Source of the DNA: Phorcus lineatus
Taxonomy: Eukaryota; Mollusca; Gastropoda; Trochida; Trochidae
NCBI GenBank assembly: GCA_921293015.1
Contig: OV121088.1
Span: 25,271,645-25,335,644 of the forward strand
Length of the DNA stretch: 64,000 nucleotides
Reading direction: 5' to 3'
How positions within the stretch are numbered: position 1 is the stretch's first letter; every line of letters begins with the position of its first letter. Below the pieces are notes generated by a model. It saw only the letters and a program-made list of their open reading frames with translations. It ran no database searches and was not told where the DNA came from. Made by a program: the position numbers and the translations under genes. Positions 24,021-37,857 of this stretch are shown here, in pieces.

Positions 24021-26119
24021 TCTTACTATTTTACAGTATTCTTTTTTTGTGAACTTTTTACTGCATATATGAAGATTATAGCAGCCCCTAACAAAGAAAC
24101 TTGTTTCAAAGTGATAACATGCGTTTACGCTTAAACGTTTCCCATCACTGGGCAATATATTCAATTTCCTCGGAAAATAAATAACAATTTCATTTCATAT
24201 ATGTCAAATGATTTTTAATTTACAAATGAATTTCAAAACATTTGATATGGGTTTCGAATATGAAATTTTTTCATATGATCATAAAATTTGAAATATGATT
24301 AATCTGATGTCAAATTGTGGTGATTTGTGATAAACTATAATTAAGATATTATTTCCAGTCATTTAATAATAACCCCCTGAATCAGTGTACGTATATGGTC
24401 AGTGATAACTCCGTTGTCATGGTAACATGACGTATTGCCGTTAGCAGTAAACAAGAGCAATACCATCAATTCTTCGAATAAATAAACTCATGATCTCCCC
24501 GTATTGTTTGAACGATGTGAATTTTGTGACAATTTTGTCTCATTTTACAGTGTGCGTGATAGAAAACGCATAACTGTCTATTAGACAAATGTACTTAGTT
24601 GCCTATCTTATGTACTTTTGTTTAAATATTCTTTTCAGTTAAAGAAAGATCGATTTTTTTTCTTCAAGTCATTCAGCAATTAAACACGAAAGAAAAAGAT
24701 TTTCTTGGATTTATTTTTTACTTTCGCCTTAGCTTTTCACAGATATTTTTCAAGAAATAATTTTTAGATGTCATTTTGTCAGAATGGGCTTGTTTACTTG
24801 TTTTTTTTAACTTATATTTTTTGTGGATGATAGGTGTAATAACTGCTTGTCAGCGCATACTCGCATTTTCACATCATTATTTTTTTGTATTTTACTTTGA
24901 ATAGGATTTCGAATTAAGTATAAGTGTATAAAATGGTTTGAAAAGAAACATTTTTTTTAATAAGTCTGTAAAGTTGGAATCGTCAACTGATTTAAAAGAA
25001 TGTACATTTTATTTTAGTTAGAACACAACGTTGACGTCACAGTTTGTTTGGACACATCACTTCTCCATGACCAAATGATATATCTTACATCATTCCGTAA
25101 TATTGGAGACATGAAATCATTTTTAAAAAACGTTTATTTTATATAAGTTATGTAAATAATTGATGAAATAATAAATAATGTTGAAGAAAATCTTTACCAG
25201 TGTAACTCCTATATTGATAACATCGAAATCAGAATAAAATCGATGATTGACGTCACGTTGAACGTTGAACGTTATCCCATTCCTCCCATAGATGATGTAA
25301 ATACCATGAACTGCCACCGTAATCTAATCTGAAGATGCTGTAAGCATATGTCAACAACAACCGTAAAACTGTGTTGGCACTGTCGCTTGGTTAGAAGATC
25401 CGACGGATAATAGCAGTTCAATCGTAATTGACAGCAACAGTGGATGGTCGGTGTGTCGGATTGTTTAGCTAGATGAGAAAGCATTCCGAGCGCTAGTTTG
25501 TTTCATCTTCAATGGAAACAGAATATAAAGTTCCATTTTTATCTATTTCATAACACATATTTATAGTTCCATATACTTGTAATAAATCTGCAGATTACAA
25601 AAAGGTGGAAATTTTTTTAAACAATAGTTCTCCTTGAATGGAACCAGTTGCCATTTATTAATTGATACACCTGAAAATGAAATTAATGGGGCTGCTGTCA
25701 CACCTTTGTGAAGAGGAAAACCCATAATAGTACGAAGAATACCGGTAGCGTCCATTATTTAGAAACTTTTATTCTTTAGAACACGGTCGATTGTAATCAG
25801 AGGTCTGAGTATCACCAGTGACGGCAATATAATATAAAGTTACATGTACTTTTATCAGAATAATTAGTGGGAAAGAACGTTTCTCTGTCTAATCACCAAA
25901 TATATTCATTCAAATATTGTTTACTTTTAACCTTAAGACCAAATAAATAAAAAAATCAACGCTCTATTCTGATCGCAACTTTCCGCCCGTCCATCCTTCC
26001 TTCAAATATACATATCTCATATCTGGTGGGAAATTCAGCGTGGGTGATGATAACAGCCCCCTTGAAGTGTCATGTCTGGATGTTGATAACGGAGTTTCCG
26101 CAAGAACGTGTAAATGAAA
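24021..26119. other. Non-coding stretch
   Basis: Very AT-rich, short open frames only, no repeat family recognised. Confidence 0.55.
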
Positions 26120-26604
26120 GCAATCTCATTGAAATCAGATGGAAACTTGTCCCTCGTACCTCGCTGCGTTTCTTGATCTGACCACGGCTCCATAAAAGCC
26201 GTGTCAGACGGCCTTGACCGCCAAACTGTGTCAGCCAATGAGAATCGAGGATGGCCAGACATTGCCAACTTTTGAATTGATATTCTAAACATCACATCTA
26301 ACCTTTATATCTCGGGATTCGAGCTTTTTCTGAATGGACCCGAGAAAAGCCGAGCTGGGATGAACGCGAAATGATCGTGTGTTTCTATATTATCATGACG
26401 AATACGCTCATATTTGGTCGGAAATTAGCTTGGTCAGACAAAAGCGATATGTACGCGGATCTGTAATTGGTTAAATTAATTGAAGGTTAAAGGTCACGGT
26501 CAAGGCCATCTGACACGGCTTTTATGGAACCGTGGTCAGATCAAGAAACGCAGCGAGGTACATGTACGAGGGACACGTTTCGATCTGATTTAAATGGGAT
26601 TGAG
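26120..26604. mobile_element. Foldback element family E, full copy
   Basis: Arms of ~105 bp (about 26120-26228 and 26497-26604) are inverted copies containing GATCAAGAAACGCAGCGAGG and GGTCAAGGCC. The ~270-bp middle has no coding sequence. A 7-base insertion (TGTACAT region) marks the right arm. Confidence 0.82.
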
Positions 26605-26934
26605 GAAAATTAGGAAAGGGGGAGGGTGGTAGTCAACCTGTTTTATGGAAATTATCACAATCCCGTCGACTTTTCGACCATCTGCCAATGTCCTCGATTG
26701 TCAAAAGCATCTTTACATTGTGATAGCACACCCTTTATCTTACAATGTAATTACAATGGTCGATTCCTCGATTATGTTCGGCTTTCCACCTTTTGTAATT
26801 ATTTTCACGATAAATATTTCTATTTAAGCTTAGGTACATATTCAGATGAATATATTCATGATGAAAATTTTCGTTATCATATCTACCGACAATGTCCATT
26901 CGTAGATTGTGATTGGTCTATTTTTATCGTTAGC

Positions 26935-27172
26935 GCGTTTGGTTCGAATCCCACCAGGGGCTCGGCAACTTTGTCTGCAGGTTTGGGTGCAATGCTACAC
27001 TTAAATTCAGTGCAGTACCACCCATGGTTCGCTAGTTCCAGCCGATGCTCGCAGGTTTCATCGCAATGCACAGCCACACTGGTGTTGCGGGCTTTTCCCC
27101 TGCAATAATACTAGCAGCCGCGATATAAGTGAAATAATCTTGAAAGCGGCGTTAAACAACAACTCTTACCAC
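26935..27172 (+). mobile_element. SINE copy 2
   Basis: Same family as the copy at 4.3 kb: GGTTCGAATCCCACC, GGGCTCGGCAACTTTGTCTG, the conserved body and the GCGGCGTTAAAC end. A short deletion is present near 26982. The 160-codon open frame that runs into it is not a recognised protein. Confidence 0.85.
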
Positions 27173-27181
27173 TTTAAGCAG

Positions 27182-27290
27182 TGCCGGATCCTTGGGGCAG
27201 GTTCAGGGGGTTCGACCCCCCCCCCCCCCCCCCTTTTTCTGTAAAATGGTTGACTCCTCGAGGGTGACCCCCCCCCCCCCCCCTCACACA
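27182..27290. repeat. GCCGGATCC motif with two poly-C tracts
   Basis: TGCCGGATCCTTGGGGCAGG, then poly-C at 27216-27233 and 27268-27283. Resembles the poly-C next to GGATCC at 39.4 kb, so probably a transposon terminus. Confidence 0.6.
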
Positions 27291-28215
27291 CACTCACCCC
27301 CATTCTACAGGGTGAACTCCCTGAAATAAGGTAAAATAACTTTTTGAAATGTTGTTTTTCAATTCTTCTTTAAACAGAATACCTGGGTTGTTACCTTTAC
27401 GAAGGTCCTCGATTGATTAACGAAAAGAACAATAATATGAACAATGCACAGAAAATCATCATGAACTAAGCTATCGGCAATATTCAAAATTTGATTACAG
27501 CCTGAAAACCGGAGATAGTAACCGATATGATTAAAAAATAACATTTCCTTTACCGCAATATGACATCGGTTGAATTACAGATAGACCTCAATAAAGAATA
27601 TTTCATTCTTTGTTTTCAATTTGTACATTACGGTATATTCAATACATTCGTAGTTCCGATGTTTTCAAAAATTAATATTTCAGTTCATTACATGTCCTGC
27701 AATAGGAACTTCTAGCGCAAAATTGGGTGTTAAAGTGTCTTTTCGAATAATGAATTATAAAAGACTGATGAGCTGAAGAGTCAAAGGCTCTATTTTACAA
27801 TTAACGCCTTTATAATGCCTTGTGGTGACCTAATAATCCGGACAAAAACAACAGATCTTCAGACATTCGTCTTGAAGACCCGATGATAATTAGGTTTTCG
27901 ATATTTTCTTCTGATGTGTTTTTGGGCATTATATTCAAGCAAAAATGGTATTCGTTTTTAACCTCAAATATAAGTAGACTGTAGATACATCGATCGTCTT
28001 GGTCTAATTTAAAGTGTACAACGTAATCCTACAACACCCTCGACTAGTGGATGTAGCCACTCAACCCAACCCTCGGTATGATAAGAAAAGGAAACGAAAT
28101 ACAAGTCAATTCCTATGAAGCTTCTATTTCTAGAAGCCAGAAGGAAATTTCTCTGAAGTACATGTGTATGACGTATGATGTATGTGTTCGGAACCTCAAT
28201 TTAGCATAACAAGCG

Positions 28216-28440
28216 AAAAGGGACAGTAGAACGTTTTACTTTTAGATGAGTAAAATGATCTCACTAAAACGAAAACAAATGTTACCAATTCTTATATAAA
28301 ATGTTTTTTAAACAAAAGAAGCCGGTCCAACACAAACGTACCATGTTCATTTGAGCTATGCAAATCATTTCTCTACATCAAATGATTAAAAGGTGTTGAC
28401 ACAAATTTGGCGCCGGATGACAGAGCACGAAAGATATGTT
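28216..28440. mobile_element. Family C-related repeat
   Basis: Starts AAGGGACAGTAGAACGTTTT and includes AACACAAACGTACCATG and ATGATTAAAAGGTGTTGACA; a parallel copy lies at 29.25 kb in the same orientation. Confidence 0.55.
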
Positions 28441-29246
28441 TCACCCTCTGAAGATGATAAATTTTGCATACACTTAAATCTTTTTAAGAAACTTTTTACT
28501 ACGGATAATCGAGTTTATCAACAAGATGTTTTACCCTTTGTAAATAAACTTTGTATAAGTTTGTATTAAATTTTTATAAAACGTGTTATAGTGTCTTTAA
28601 AGTTGACTAACAGTTTCAGAACTTGATTATCTCATTTCAAGATCCAAATTTAGTAAAATGAAATGTTAATAAATTGATCAAGTGAAACAGATTTAAGATT
28701 TGTTTAATTTGAATTTGTTAATAACTTTGGTTGGAAACATTGTAAATGTACGCAATGTAGTTTATAGTCACGACTCGATGACTTATTTAAGTCAACTATT
28801 AGGTGTGTGTGAGGGATAATTGTTGTTTCATGTTTCGAATAATGCATTTGTACTGACGATGTGTTAATAATAATTTATCTTTACAAAAATATCCTTGTGC
28901 TGTTATTTTAGAAATAAGACAAAAACTATATTTTATTAAATATCGAATCTTCGAAATATTATTCCAGTCATCAAAAGATCACGTGTAACATAACCTTTCA
29001 ACAATGTTCCTATTTAAAGGTATTTAATATTATCAGATAGAAATTCGAAAATGTGATCAACTTAGATTATATGCAAAGACAATGTAAAAATTATAGACAT
29101 AGAAGAAGATTTTATGATTTTCTTCTCTTACTTGCGTGTTAACGCCGATGATTGACTTTGAAACTTTATTTGGAGGCTTTCATGATAACGAATTTCATTA
29201 TCATTTACATGTCAATACAGTAATTTGAAATTTAGTTTGAAATCAT

Positions 29247-29420
29247 AAAGGAACAGTAGCACATTTTTAGGTACATAAAGTAATCTCACAGAAACGAAAA
29301 TAATAAAAATAAGCAGTTTAAATACAAACGTACCATGATCGACAAAGCTGTTCGAATCGTTTTTACAAACTCAAATGATTTAAAGGCGTTCACATCTTTT
29401 CAAATTGCCGCCAGTGTTTT
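29247..29420. mobile_element. Family C-related repeat
   Basis: Starts AAAGGAACAGTAGCACATTT and includes ATACAAACGTACCATGATCG and ATGATTTAAAGGCGTTCACA; parallels the copy at 28.2 kb. Confidence 0.55.
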
Positions 29421-29849
29421 TGCTTCATACTTGATTTTTTTCTCTTACGAGTGATTGCGTTGAGTAATGAGATGTTTTGGTTCTCTGAAGTTACTGCATA
29501 TGGCATAACTCATAATCATTGGGGAAAAATTAGTAAATCAATTTTCAAAAAAACATGTTGCTGCCCGGTTAAGATTGTAATTTCGCTCTTAGAATAACAG
29601 CAAGCAAATGACGCTTTGTTAATATAACTTTGCCATGGAGTCCGAATTTATTTGAACATAGACAGATAGATTGCCTTTATTTCCTCCAAGTTTGAAGATT
29701 ACAAGCAGGTACATGTGTATATATAATAACAGGGGTAAGGAACTACACGTATTCAATACTTACAATAGAAAATGATGTGAAAATAAATGTTTACATTTAT
29801 AAATGAATTTTGAGGTGTACATCATTATTGAATACCATATTTGTAATTC

Positions 29850-30528
29850 TATAGATGTCATACATTCGGGAAGTCCTCCAAGAAGGGTTGAAACTATTAA
29901 GTCATGATCTTGTGACCAGAGGTCAACAAAGCTATCTACAGGCATACAGTTGTCATTTGCCTGTATTCTACAGTTGTATGACACTTACAATAACACGAAA
30001 TGTTCTATGTCTCCTCTGTATACAAGCTTACTTATCAGATATATCAAGCAGACACTGTAAAGATGAGGGAGAACTACTAACAAGTGTAGTATCGTCTGCT
30101 AGTAGCTGACCAGGGTAGTGTCCCCATGGTAAACTCAAACTATATCCAGAACAATCAAGCTGACAAATTAAGTCATTTATATATACAGTAAAGAGCCAAG
30201 CTGACAATACACGGCCTTGACCAACACCTTGTGAAAAGGGGAATAGTTCAGAGTCATAGCCTGAGAAAGTTACAAAGGGTTTCATTGAGGAATATGCATT
30301 ACATAAAATACACCACGTGTTACCCGTAATACCAAGCTTATGTACCTTAAAGAATAAGCCATTTAACCATACCCTGTCAAACGCCTTAGCGTTGTCAAGA
30401 AAGGCATAGACAACAGGAAAATTTCTTTCGCCGTAGAAGGAAATATGTTCAATTGGGGTGAAACATGCAGGTTCTGCACCAGCGTTTTTACGGAAACCAA
30501 ATTGGAGTGGGTGGGGAAATACAACCAC
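29850..30528 (-). pseudogene. LINE reverse-transcriptase core fragment
   Basis: 166 open codons (30028-30528, minus) carry the RT fingers and palm: QFGFRKN, VYAFLDNAKAFDRVW (motif A region), GVGQGRVLSAWLF (motif B) and LLADDTTLVS, the catalytic Asp-Asp motif C in its LADD form. Decayed sequence below 30028 appears to continue the same element. Both ends are truncated: no endonuclease, no C-terminal domain and no tail. It may belong to the same broad LINE group as the fragment at 19.1-20.2 kb, but the two do not overlap in protein region, so this cannot be judged by eye. Confidence 0.85.
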
Positions 30529-31134
30529 GCAGTCACACTGCTGTTTCAGCTCGTAAAGCTGTTGTTGTGCCGCTCACTCCGATGACTCGCGTATTCTAAA
30601 GGCTCGTCAGCCTGGACATAACGTCCCACCCGCCGGCGCCAGTCATCGGTCTACAACATAGAATGAGAATGATAATATCTGCAGGACCACAAACATAAAT
30701 AATTCACATGCACACATCATGTACTAGTAGTGCTGGGGCACCGCAGCTGAGAATGACCACACTCATATATCCCGCCCTTTTATACTCAACATAACGCCAT
30801 CTACATTCACTGCATTACTTCCCTTTGTTGTATCTTCCTACGCTAGGAGAAAGAAATTTCATTCTAATTCGTTCCTCAAACGAAAGAAATTATATTATAG
30901 GTATTGGGATCAGATTTACTTTTTCCGTGGCCTGTATAAATTGGTAAAATTTTACCTACATGGTAAGATGTTAGAAAGCATTCATATTGGACAATAACAT
31001 TCAATAAAGTGACGAGGTGAGAGAACAGCTGCAGGGTTCTTCCGGATCTTTTAAAGTGTTCATTCGTGAGATAATCTGGACCAGGTTACTTACCAGTTTC
31101 TGAAAATCAGTATTTAGTGCGTATTACTACAGTA

Positions 31135-31500
31135 TAGTGACAATTAATAGGTTAAAGTCGCGATTTGTGATCGAAGTCAGACAATGGCGCGCTAATGACA
31201 CAAACGTAATATTGGAAAGTAATTTACATCACAGACAAAGACAAATGCTGAGTGGTAGTATTTAGTAGGTCATTTAAATGATGCATATGTAAACTGGACG
31301 AAGAATTTCGACTTCATAACATTTATATGACTTTTTATTCAATTCTCATTGAAGACAAGAAAATATCATAATTTTGACATTTTAGAGATAAGGTGCAAGT
31401 AAAGAGGTAAGATTTGAGTTTAACTCAGGACATATCAATATTTTGACTTTAATGTAAGGCTTATGAAAAATCATAAAATCATTACTCTGTGTCACTTTAA
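31135..31500. mobile_element. MITE family B copy, left end lost
   Basis: The core is present in reverse (ATCGAAGTCAGACAATGGCG) and the right end is CTCTGTGTCACTTTAA at 31500. Confidence 0.6.
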
Positions 31501-31625
31501 ACCTCCATGAAAAATATCAATAACACGTTATTTAAAATGATTTCGAATTGAGGGACCCGATTGACGGATGCAGTGCAATGTGCACACTTACTCATGATTA
31601 TGAAGATCCAATGAGACTTCTCGAA

Positions 31626-31782
31626 ATCAATCTCATTGAAATCAGATGGAAACTTGTCCCTCGTACCTCGCTGTGTTTCTTGATCTGACCACAGCTCCAC
31701 AAAAGCCGTGTCAGACGGCCTTCAGATCAAGAAACGCAGCGAGGTACGAAGGACAAGTTTCGATCTGATTTCAATGACGTTG
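31626..31782. mobile_element. Foldback element family E, arms almost fused
   Basis: Left arm CAATCTCATTGAAATCAGAT ... GACCACAGCTCCACAAAAGC is followed almost at once by the right arm GATCAAGAAACGCAGCGAGG ... CGATCTGATTTCAATGA. Confidence 0.8.
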
Positions 31783-31953
31783 TCTCGAAATATGCCATTG
31801 TTCACCGAGCAATACAATTGGGTACCTGGTGTAATGGAAAAGCTTTAAGAAAAATAGCCAGGCCTTGTAATGCAGCCATGTTTTAACATGTATAGTTTAA
31901 AATCAGAAAGTTTAAAATTAAATCAGGATTAAATCAGGATCATTCTACATGTA

Positions 31954-32056
31954 TACCGTATTTCCTGGAATAGACGCCCCCGGCGTCTATTTTTTCAGAC
32001 CCCCTCTACACCCGGCGTGTATTCGAGACCCGGCGTCTATTTGAGGAAATACGGTA
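31954..32056. mobile_element. MITE family F, short copy
   Basis: TACCGTATTTCCTGGAATAG to CTATTTGAGGAAATACGGTA, 103 bp, with the GACGCC/GGCGTC arms adjacent. Confidence 0.85.
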
Positions 32057-32571
32057 CTCCCCAGGAAGTTAAACAGGAGATGTCATCGTCCTTAAACCAG
32101 GATTTCATGTTGGTGGCGATGAAACATACTTTTGCACTATTATCATACTATCGTGGTCTTGATATATCGTTTCTTGAATATAATTCATGGTTTGCAATCC
32201 ATGAATAACTCTCACGCATATATTGTCCACGTGATAATGAGAAATCTTGGATAATGTTTTTGACACAGAGACATGAATAACTCATTTGAACATTAGTTTT
32301 CGTTGAACATGAGAGAAATATGGTTTAGATGTGTAAGGCCCTCTTTGTCTTCTTATTGAAAGTGATCCCAAATAGTCATATTGAATTTGTAGCTCTTTCG
32401 GATGAGTGTTTATAAAACCATTTAACTGTAAACGAAATGCATGTAGAAAACGTGACAAAAATTTACAAAAATTACTTGACAAACATGAACGAAATTCATG
32501 AAGAATGTGAACTATAATGGTTATTCAAACGAGAATGATAACTCAATAAGCTTTTGGCCGATTAGATACCA

Positions 32572-32674
32572 GGGCCCGGATTTTCGAAGCTCTAAGATCG
32601 TCATAGGCCAATATTAATGTATGGTGCTTACGACTCTCTTAGTGCTAAGAGAGCTTCGAAAATCTAGGCCCAGG
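32572..32674. mobile_element. Hairpin repeat family D, copy 1
   Basis: A ~100-bp near-palindrome: GGGCCCGGATTTTCGAAGCT at one end and AGCTTCGAAAATCTAGGCCC at the other, with inner AGTCGTAAG-like arms. Confidence 0.82.
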
Positions 32675-32931
32675 GTGTTTGAGGAGCTTTATAGGAACAA
32701 ACTCAAGAAATGCAAAAGAATATAATAAAATTATATTGTAAATATCAAAATACGTGAATACTTAAACTTTTACGGAATGAAATTTCATGAGGATAAGGGA
32801 AATCTGTTATTTGATTAGATGAAATAACAACAAATCATTCGTAATGATCGATTAAAGGGTATTGAAGAAGTTATGCGGATACAAGTACGCTTATGTAACA
32901 GGATTTGAAGGATATCACGTAACATGTCATG

Positions 32932-33271
32932 TTAAAGGGACACAGAGTATGTTGTTGGGGTGCTTATATGTCAAACTTCATAAATGGTGTTATTTGATTG
33001 AGAAGTGCTTGTTGTTTCAATGTTGTTTCAATATGGATTGGAAGCGCTAAATTGGTCATTTAATTACATGTATGTGAAATGAATGTATAAGTTCGACATC
33101 TTAACATTTATAAGGCCATTTACAAGTGAAAAAAATAAAATATGATACTTTTGGCAATAAAGAGATAAAGATGCAACATTAGAAAGGCGATTGGATTTTC
33201 TCTCAGGTAGTTTGCCTCTTATTTCAGCCATATTCAAAATAATGAAACATACATACTTTGTGTCCCTTTAA
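32932..33271. mobile_element. MITE family B copy
   Basis: Ends TTAAAGGGACACAGAGTATG and CATACTTTGTGTCCCTTTAA are inverted repeats. The short open frame at its left end is not a gene. Confidence 0.8.
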
Positions 33272-34148
33272 TATTTGAATGGCGACTAGACAGTAATCAT
33301 ATACAACTGTCATGTAACTCATTAAAACTGCCCGATTAATTAAAGCTAAATTTACATTTCTGTATAAAGTCCTTTCAAAAAAGGAATCGTTGTTTCTTTC
33401 TTTGTTTTATAACACCGTTCAATTTTTAAACATAAGGCAAGAGTGTCAAACAGTACATATTATGGTAATATATATTTCGGTCTTGTTCTCTGACATGAAA
33501 CAGAAATCAAATGAAATCGTGTTTCAAAGTGTTTAGATGTTTCATTCCAACATAACAAACAATTTCCCAAAATACCCTGCATATTTTCATAAAATGAAAG
33601 CCCTTTTACGAACATTCCCAAATTGCTTTGTCAGAACTTTGAGTGTTATGATATTGGTTATCCCGCGAGAATATGACGTCACAAGCGAGAGCACGAGTGT
33701 TAGCTCTGTGTGTTGAGTGAAATTGAGCCTCAATCAAGAAACATTCAACAAATAATGCTCTTGAACAATGGACACATTAATCACGTACATCTCCTCGGCT
33801 CTTTCCAAAACAAGATATTTATTGCAAAGCAGAAATAAACAACGCACTCGTTGCCTTCTAACGCCAAAGGGGATCTCAATATCTAATAATATGAGTATTT
33901 CAAGAACCTGACCCGTGCATTGCGCAACATGTGAATCGATCTTGCACATACAGCGCATTCCCTCATTACAAGACAAAAAAGGCCGTTTTAGACGTGCTGG
34001 GAGGAGAGTTTTTCGGACATGAAATCTACAAATATATTCTAAAAAATAAAGTGTCGGAATTGAGGGAGTGTTAATTAGCGGGATGTCGGTTTCAAGAGAT
34101 TCTAATGTAAATGCATCTAGGTATGGCAGTGGTATGAATGAATTAAAT

Positions 34149-34277
34149 CAATCTCATTGAAATCAGATGGAAACTTATCCCTCCCTGGAAACTGTGCCTC
34201 GTACCTCGCTGCGTTTCTTGATCAAGGGACGCAGCGAGGTACGAGGGACAAGTTTCCATCTAATTTCAATGAGATTG
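34149..34277. mobile_element. Foldback element family E, palindromic copy
   Basis: An almost perfect palindrome of ~129 bp: CAATCTCATTGAAATCAGAT at the left and ATCTAATTTCAATGAGATTG at the right, arms meeting at TTGATCAAG. About 18 extra bases sit in the left arm. Confidence 0.85.
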
Positions 34278-35792
34278 AAATCAATCCATTATTCATTATA
34301 GAGAAAATAACAAGCTGAAACAAATGCATGAGGAAACTGTTTCAGCATTGTCAGATCTTATCTTCAAACAATTATTTTGTTATTATCTCCTATTATTCAA
34401 TTATTTAGGAAGGTTGTTTTGTTGAATCTGTGGACATCTGTGACGAAGACAAACAATTCATCAAAGTCATCCTTTATCTTGTTAGAATTTTGTTGCGATT
34501 ATCTCCTATCATCTATATTTTTATGAAGGCTGCTCAGCTGAAATATCTGTTGACTTTTCTAGCACGAGGGGAAAGCATGAACGGATTGTAAATTCAAAAC
34601 AAACACAAATATACCAGCATGACAAAGCAATGAGAATCCACAAAAGCAACCTATCCTTCCAAACCACCCCCAACCGCCTTTCTCCTTGAAAACATAAACA
34701 TACTCGTACACACTACTAGTGAAAGGAATGATGGTATTTGCGTCAAACATATATTCACTTATTTGACAACAAGATATATCAAACTTGCTTGTAGGTGTCT
34801 TTCGGTAGCAAGGAGTAATATTTTTGTGTAGTAAAATTAAAGCCAACACTATCAATGATGTTTTTCATCGAGGAGTACTGATTGTTGGTGAAAATTGCAA
34901 ATTTAGTGCTAATTCGTTCAGCATTATACAACACCGAGACTGTCAAGCGCAAATAAGTAAGGCGTATTTCTGGAAACTGATTTATAGCGAACAAAAACAC
35001 ACACATTGGTTTGTTTGGCCATATGATACGTAAATGGACGTGTAATTTTAGATGCAGAACATTTATAGAGCCTTTGATAGATAACCATTGAGGCAAAATT
35101 ATTTATTTTCATTTCGGGAAATATATTTATATCTGTAAATTTATACATAGGCCCTATATATGAAGTTAAATATGCAAGTTGAGTGTTGTGATTTGAACTT
35201 AAATTGGCATGTATGTTATTTTGAGACCTTTTAAAAAAATGAATGTTATGAAAGATACTCTATGTCACTTTAACATAACAGGAATAATCTCAAATTTGAA
35301 TAATTTCAAGTTCAATGCCATAAGACACGTTGCATCTACCAAAACGGAAGCAACAAAACCATTATCTTTTGGATAAGTATATATATTAGTTCACAAATAG
35401 AACACTTATAGACAAAACTAACAAACCTTTTTTTGGCTTAACTAGCTTGAAATGTAAAAATACATATATTTTGAGAACAGAGAAAACACTTTGACTGCCC
35501 CCGCAATAAAGAGTTACCAAGCACATGCTAACATCAATATGATAGCGTAGGACCATGTTTTGTAGTATTTATTGATTCCGAGAGAACTGATGGAAACCAG
35601 ATGTGGATTGAGATAGCCACACAGAAACCGCATGGCGGGAAAATATACGCTCTGTACTGTCGTCTGCTCTATGAGGTAGTGACGTCACACGTCAAAACAT
35701 GCCGAAGGCGCTAAAACAATATCTGTTGAAGTAAACATGTCCGTACATTTTGTAGTTCTTTTACCACGTAGATAGATTTTGTGAATATATTT

Positions 35793-35905
35793 GATGATGA
35801 TGATGGTGATGACGATGATGGTAGTGATGGTTATGATGCTTGTGATGGTGTTTATCATGATGATGGAGATAATGATTATGATGATGACATCGATGACGAC
35901 GACAA
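35793..35905. repeat. Interrupted (GAT)n tract
   Basis: GATGATGATGGTGATGACG-type imperfect trinucleotide repeat of ~110 bp. Confidence 0.9.
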
Positions 35906-36566
35906 TGATGGGAATGACGAGCCGTTCATGCTTTCCCTTATATCAATGATATACTAGGAAATTGGAAAACCATATCTTAACTAAATCTTATTTACCATCA
36001 ACTACAAAATCTTAATCTTCAAATTATTGAATCTCGTAAACATGAATATCAATTCCTTCCCGTAGTATTTGTCTTCTACAAAACGGAATGCATGTAATGT
36101 TGGCATTTCTTGTGATGAATCTGTCACTGTCTTTTTGCGTGGCAATGCAACCAAAGGAATGTGAATTTTAAAGGTTAAATAGATCAGTGAAAGTTTGACC
36201 GATAAGAAAAATCGTGTATTCTAGGAGAGACGCAAATTAAAGAATTTCATTGGCATAGTTCACATACGACACTTAAAAATGTGCACTGGTAATGCTGTCT
36301 TTGACCTATTTCTTCCAATATTGTTATTATAATATGATCGTTTACAAGTTAAACATTGTGTAACATTGTTGAACTGTTCAGTGTCTCACACTTGTTTGTT
36401 TAAAATATGTCAGCTAGCTTAATACTGCTTATTCCAAAGATTTCTGTACGTTTCAATCATAACTCATACAGGCTTATTTGTGGACGTTTCAAGAAGTTAG
36501 CTGTTTCTAGAATCCTTATTATGTATATAAGGGCTAGCGAAGAGAGAGTGGCAGATTCAGCTTCGT

Positions 36567-36675
36567 GGGCCTAGATTTTCGAAGCACTCTTAGCACTAGA
36601 TAGTCGTAGATACCGTACATTAACATTTGCTTACGACTTTCTTAGCACTAAGAGAGCTTCGAAAATGTGGGCCCC
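36567..36675. mobile_element. Hairpin repeat family D, copy 2
   Basis: GGGCCTAGATTTTCGAAGC at the left and GCTTCGAAAATGTGGGCCCC at the right, the same internal order as copy 1. Confidence 0.82.
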
Positions 36676-37857
36676 GGTTTGTAAACTTGATATTGTGATC
36701 ATTCTACTGTATCCTGTTCGCAATCTCTTTTGGAACACTCATTTACCAGCTTGATTCATGTAAAAGACTCATCAGCTGAGTTGACCAAGGACTTTGATAA
36801 ATGTATTTTGCTGGCTTGTTACTGGTGTAATTGACTCATTTCATATTTCCTATTGGTATTAATATGTATTGTAATCTAAAACTCTTTCTTCATTACTAAT
36901 TAATTTGTTATTATGATATTCAATTGTATGTCGTATCTTGCTGGTTTGATTGAGGAGTTGTTTCTATTCTTAGTTCACACGTAACAACACATACCTGATG
37001 TATTCCAAATTTAGATAAATTGACTCGAATGGCCGTTATTATGTCATATGGATTTCTCTTTTAAATGCTCTTAGATGTTTCAACCACTAACCACATGATC
37101 TTTCTTGATCAACACAAGGATTTAAAATAAACAGGGCATTTAAGAACTTTTGCTATGTTGTTCACATCCTTGAAGGGTACAACTTTTATTATTGTTTGTG
37201 TTTTTCCTCGTACACGATATACATTGGCGTCATTTTGTAAATGTCCTCGTAAGGAGCATCACATATATTCTGTAATAGATTGTTTACACCTCCAACTTTT
37301 TAATAACTTATTTGTTCGCTAAAAATCTTTTCCTATGAAATCACGGAATTCCAAATAAAAGGATTTGAGTGAGATCAGTTAGAAGGCAACAAGATTAGAC
37401 CTTGTAGCAAATATTACAGTAATTGATTCACTCATATAGAACAAAGATTCCAGACAACAAAGGTTGTGTTTATTGGTGTGATTTCAAGATTTGATCAAAA
37501 CAATTTCGAACACTCGAGTCAATTTGCAAAAATGAATCACGGCAACTCACGCGGAGTCTTGAATCAGCACGTGACCCATTTTCCCAATGGGTATGACAAA
37601 TTCACGTTTTCTAGCCAAAAGTGCCGTCATGCAGTGCTCTGCTATTCAATTATTAATTGTTATCAATCACTGTAAAAACATTAACATGATAATATTACTT
37701 GGTTTTACATTTTATAAATGTCTTTTAGGGCTATCATGTAATGGTGGACAACATTTGGAAAAAACTGCATTTTTCTGTATCGATCTACATATATAGCGTT
37801 ATCTTGCACAGGGGTTAACCTTCGTTAAACGTGGGACAATTTTTGCAGTTATTTTTC

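Larger units (their letters stand above)
33272..36566. other. Non-coding stretch
   Basis: Apart from the foldback at 34.15 kb, a family B end near 35.25 kb and the GAT tract, nothing identifiable. Open frames of 67-105 codons at 34.5-35.15 kb overlap on both strands and lack domains. Confidence 0.5.

Noticed and set aside
26626..27108. 160-codon open frame
   Set aside because: It starts from GTG in non-coding DNA, runs into a SINE, and shows no recognisable domain.
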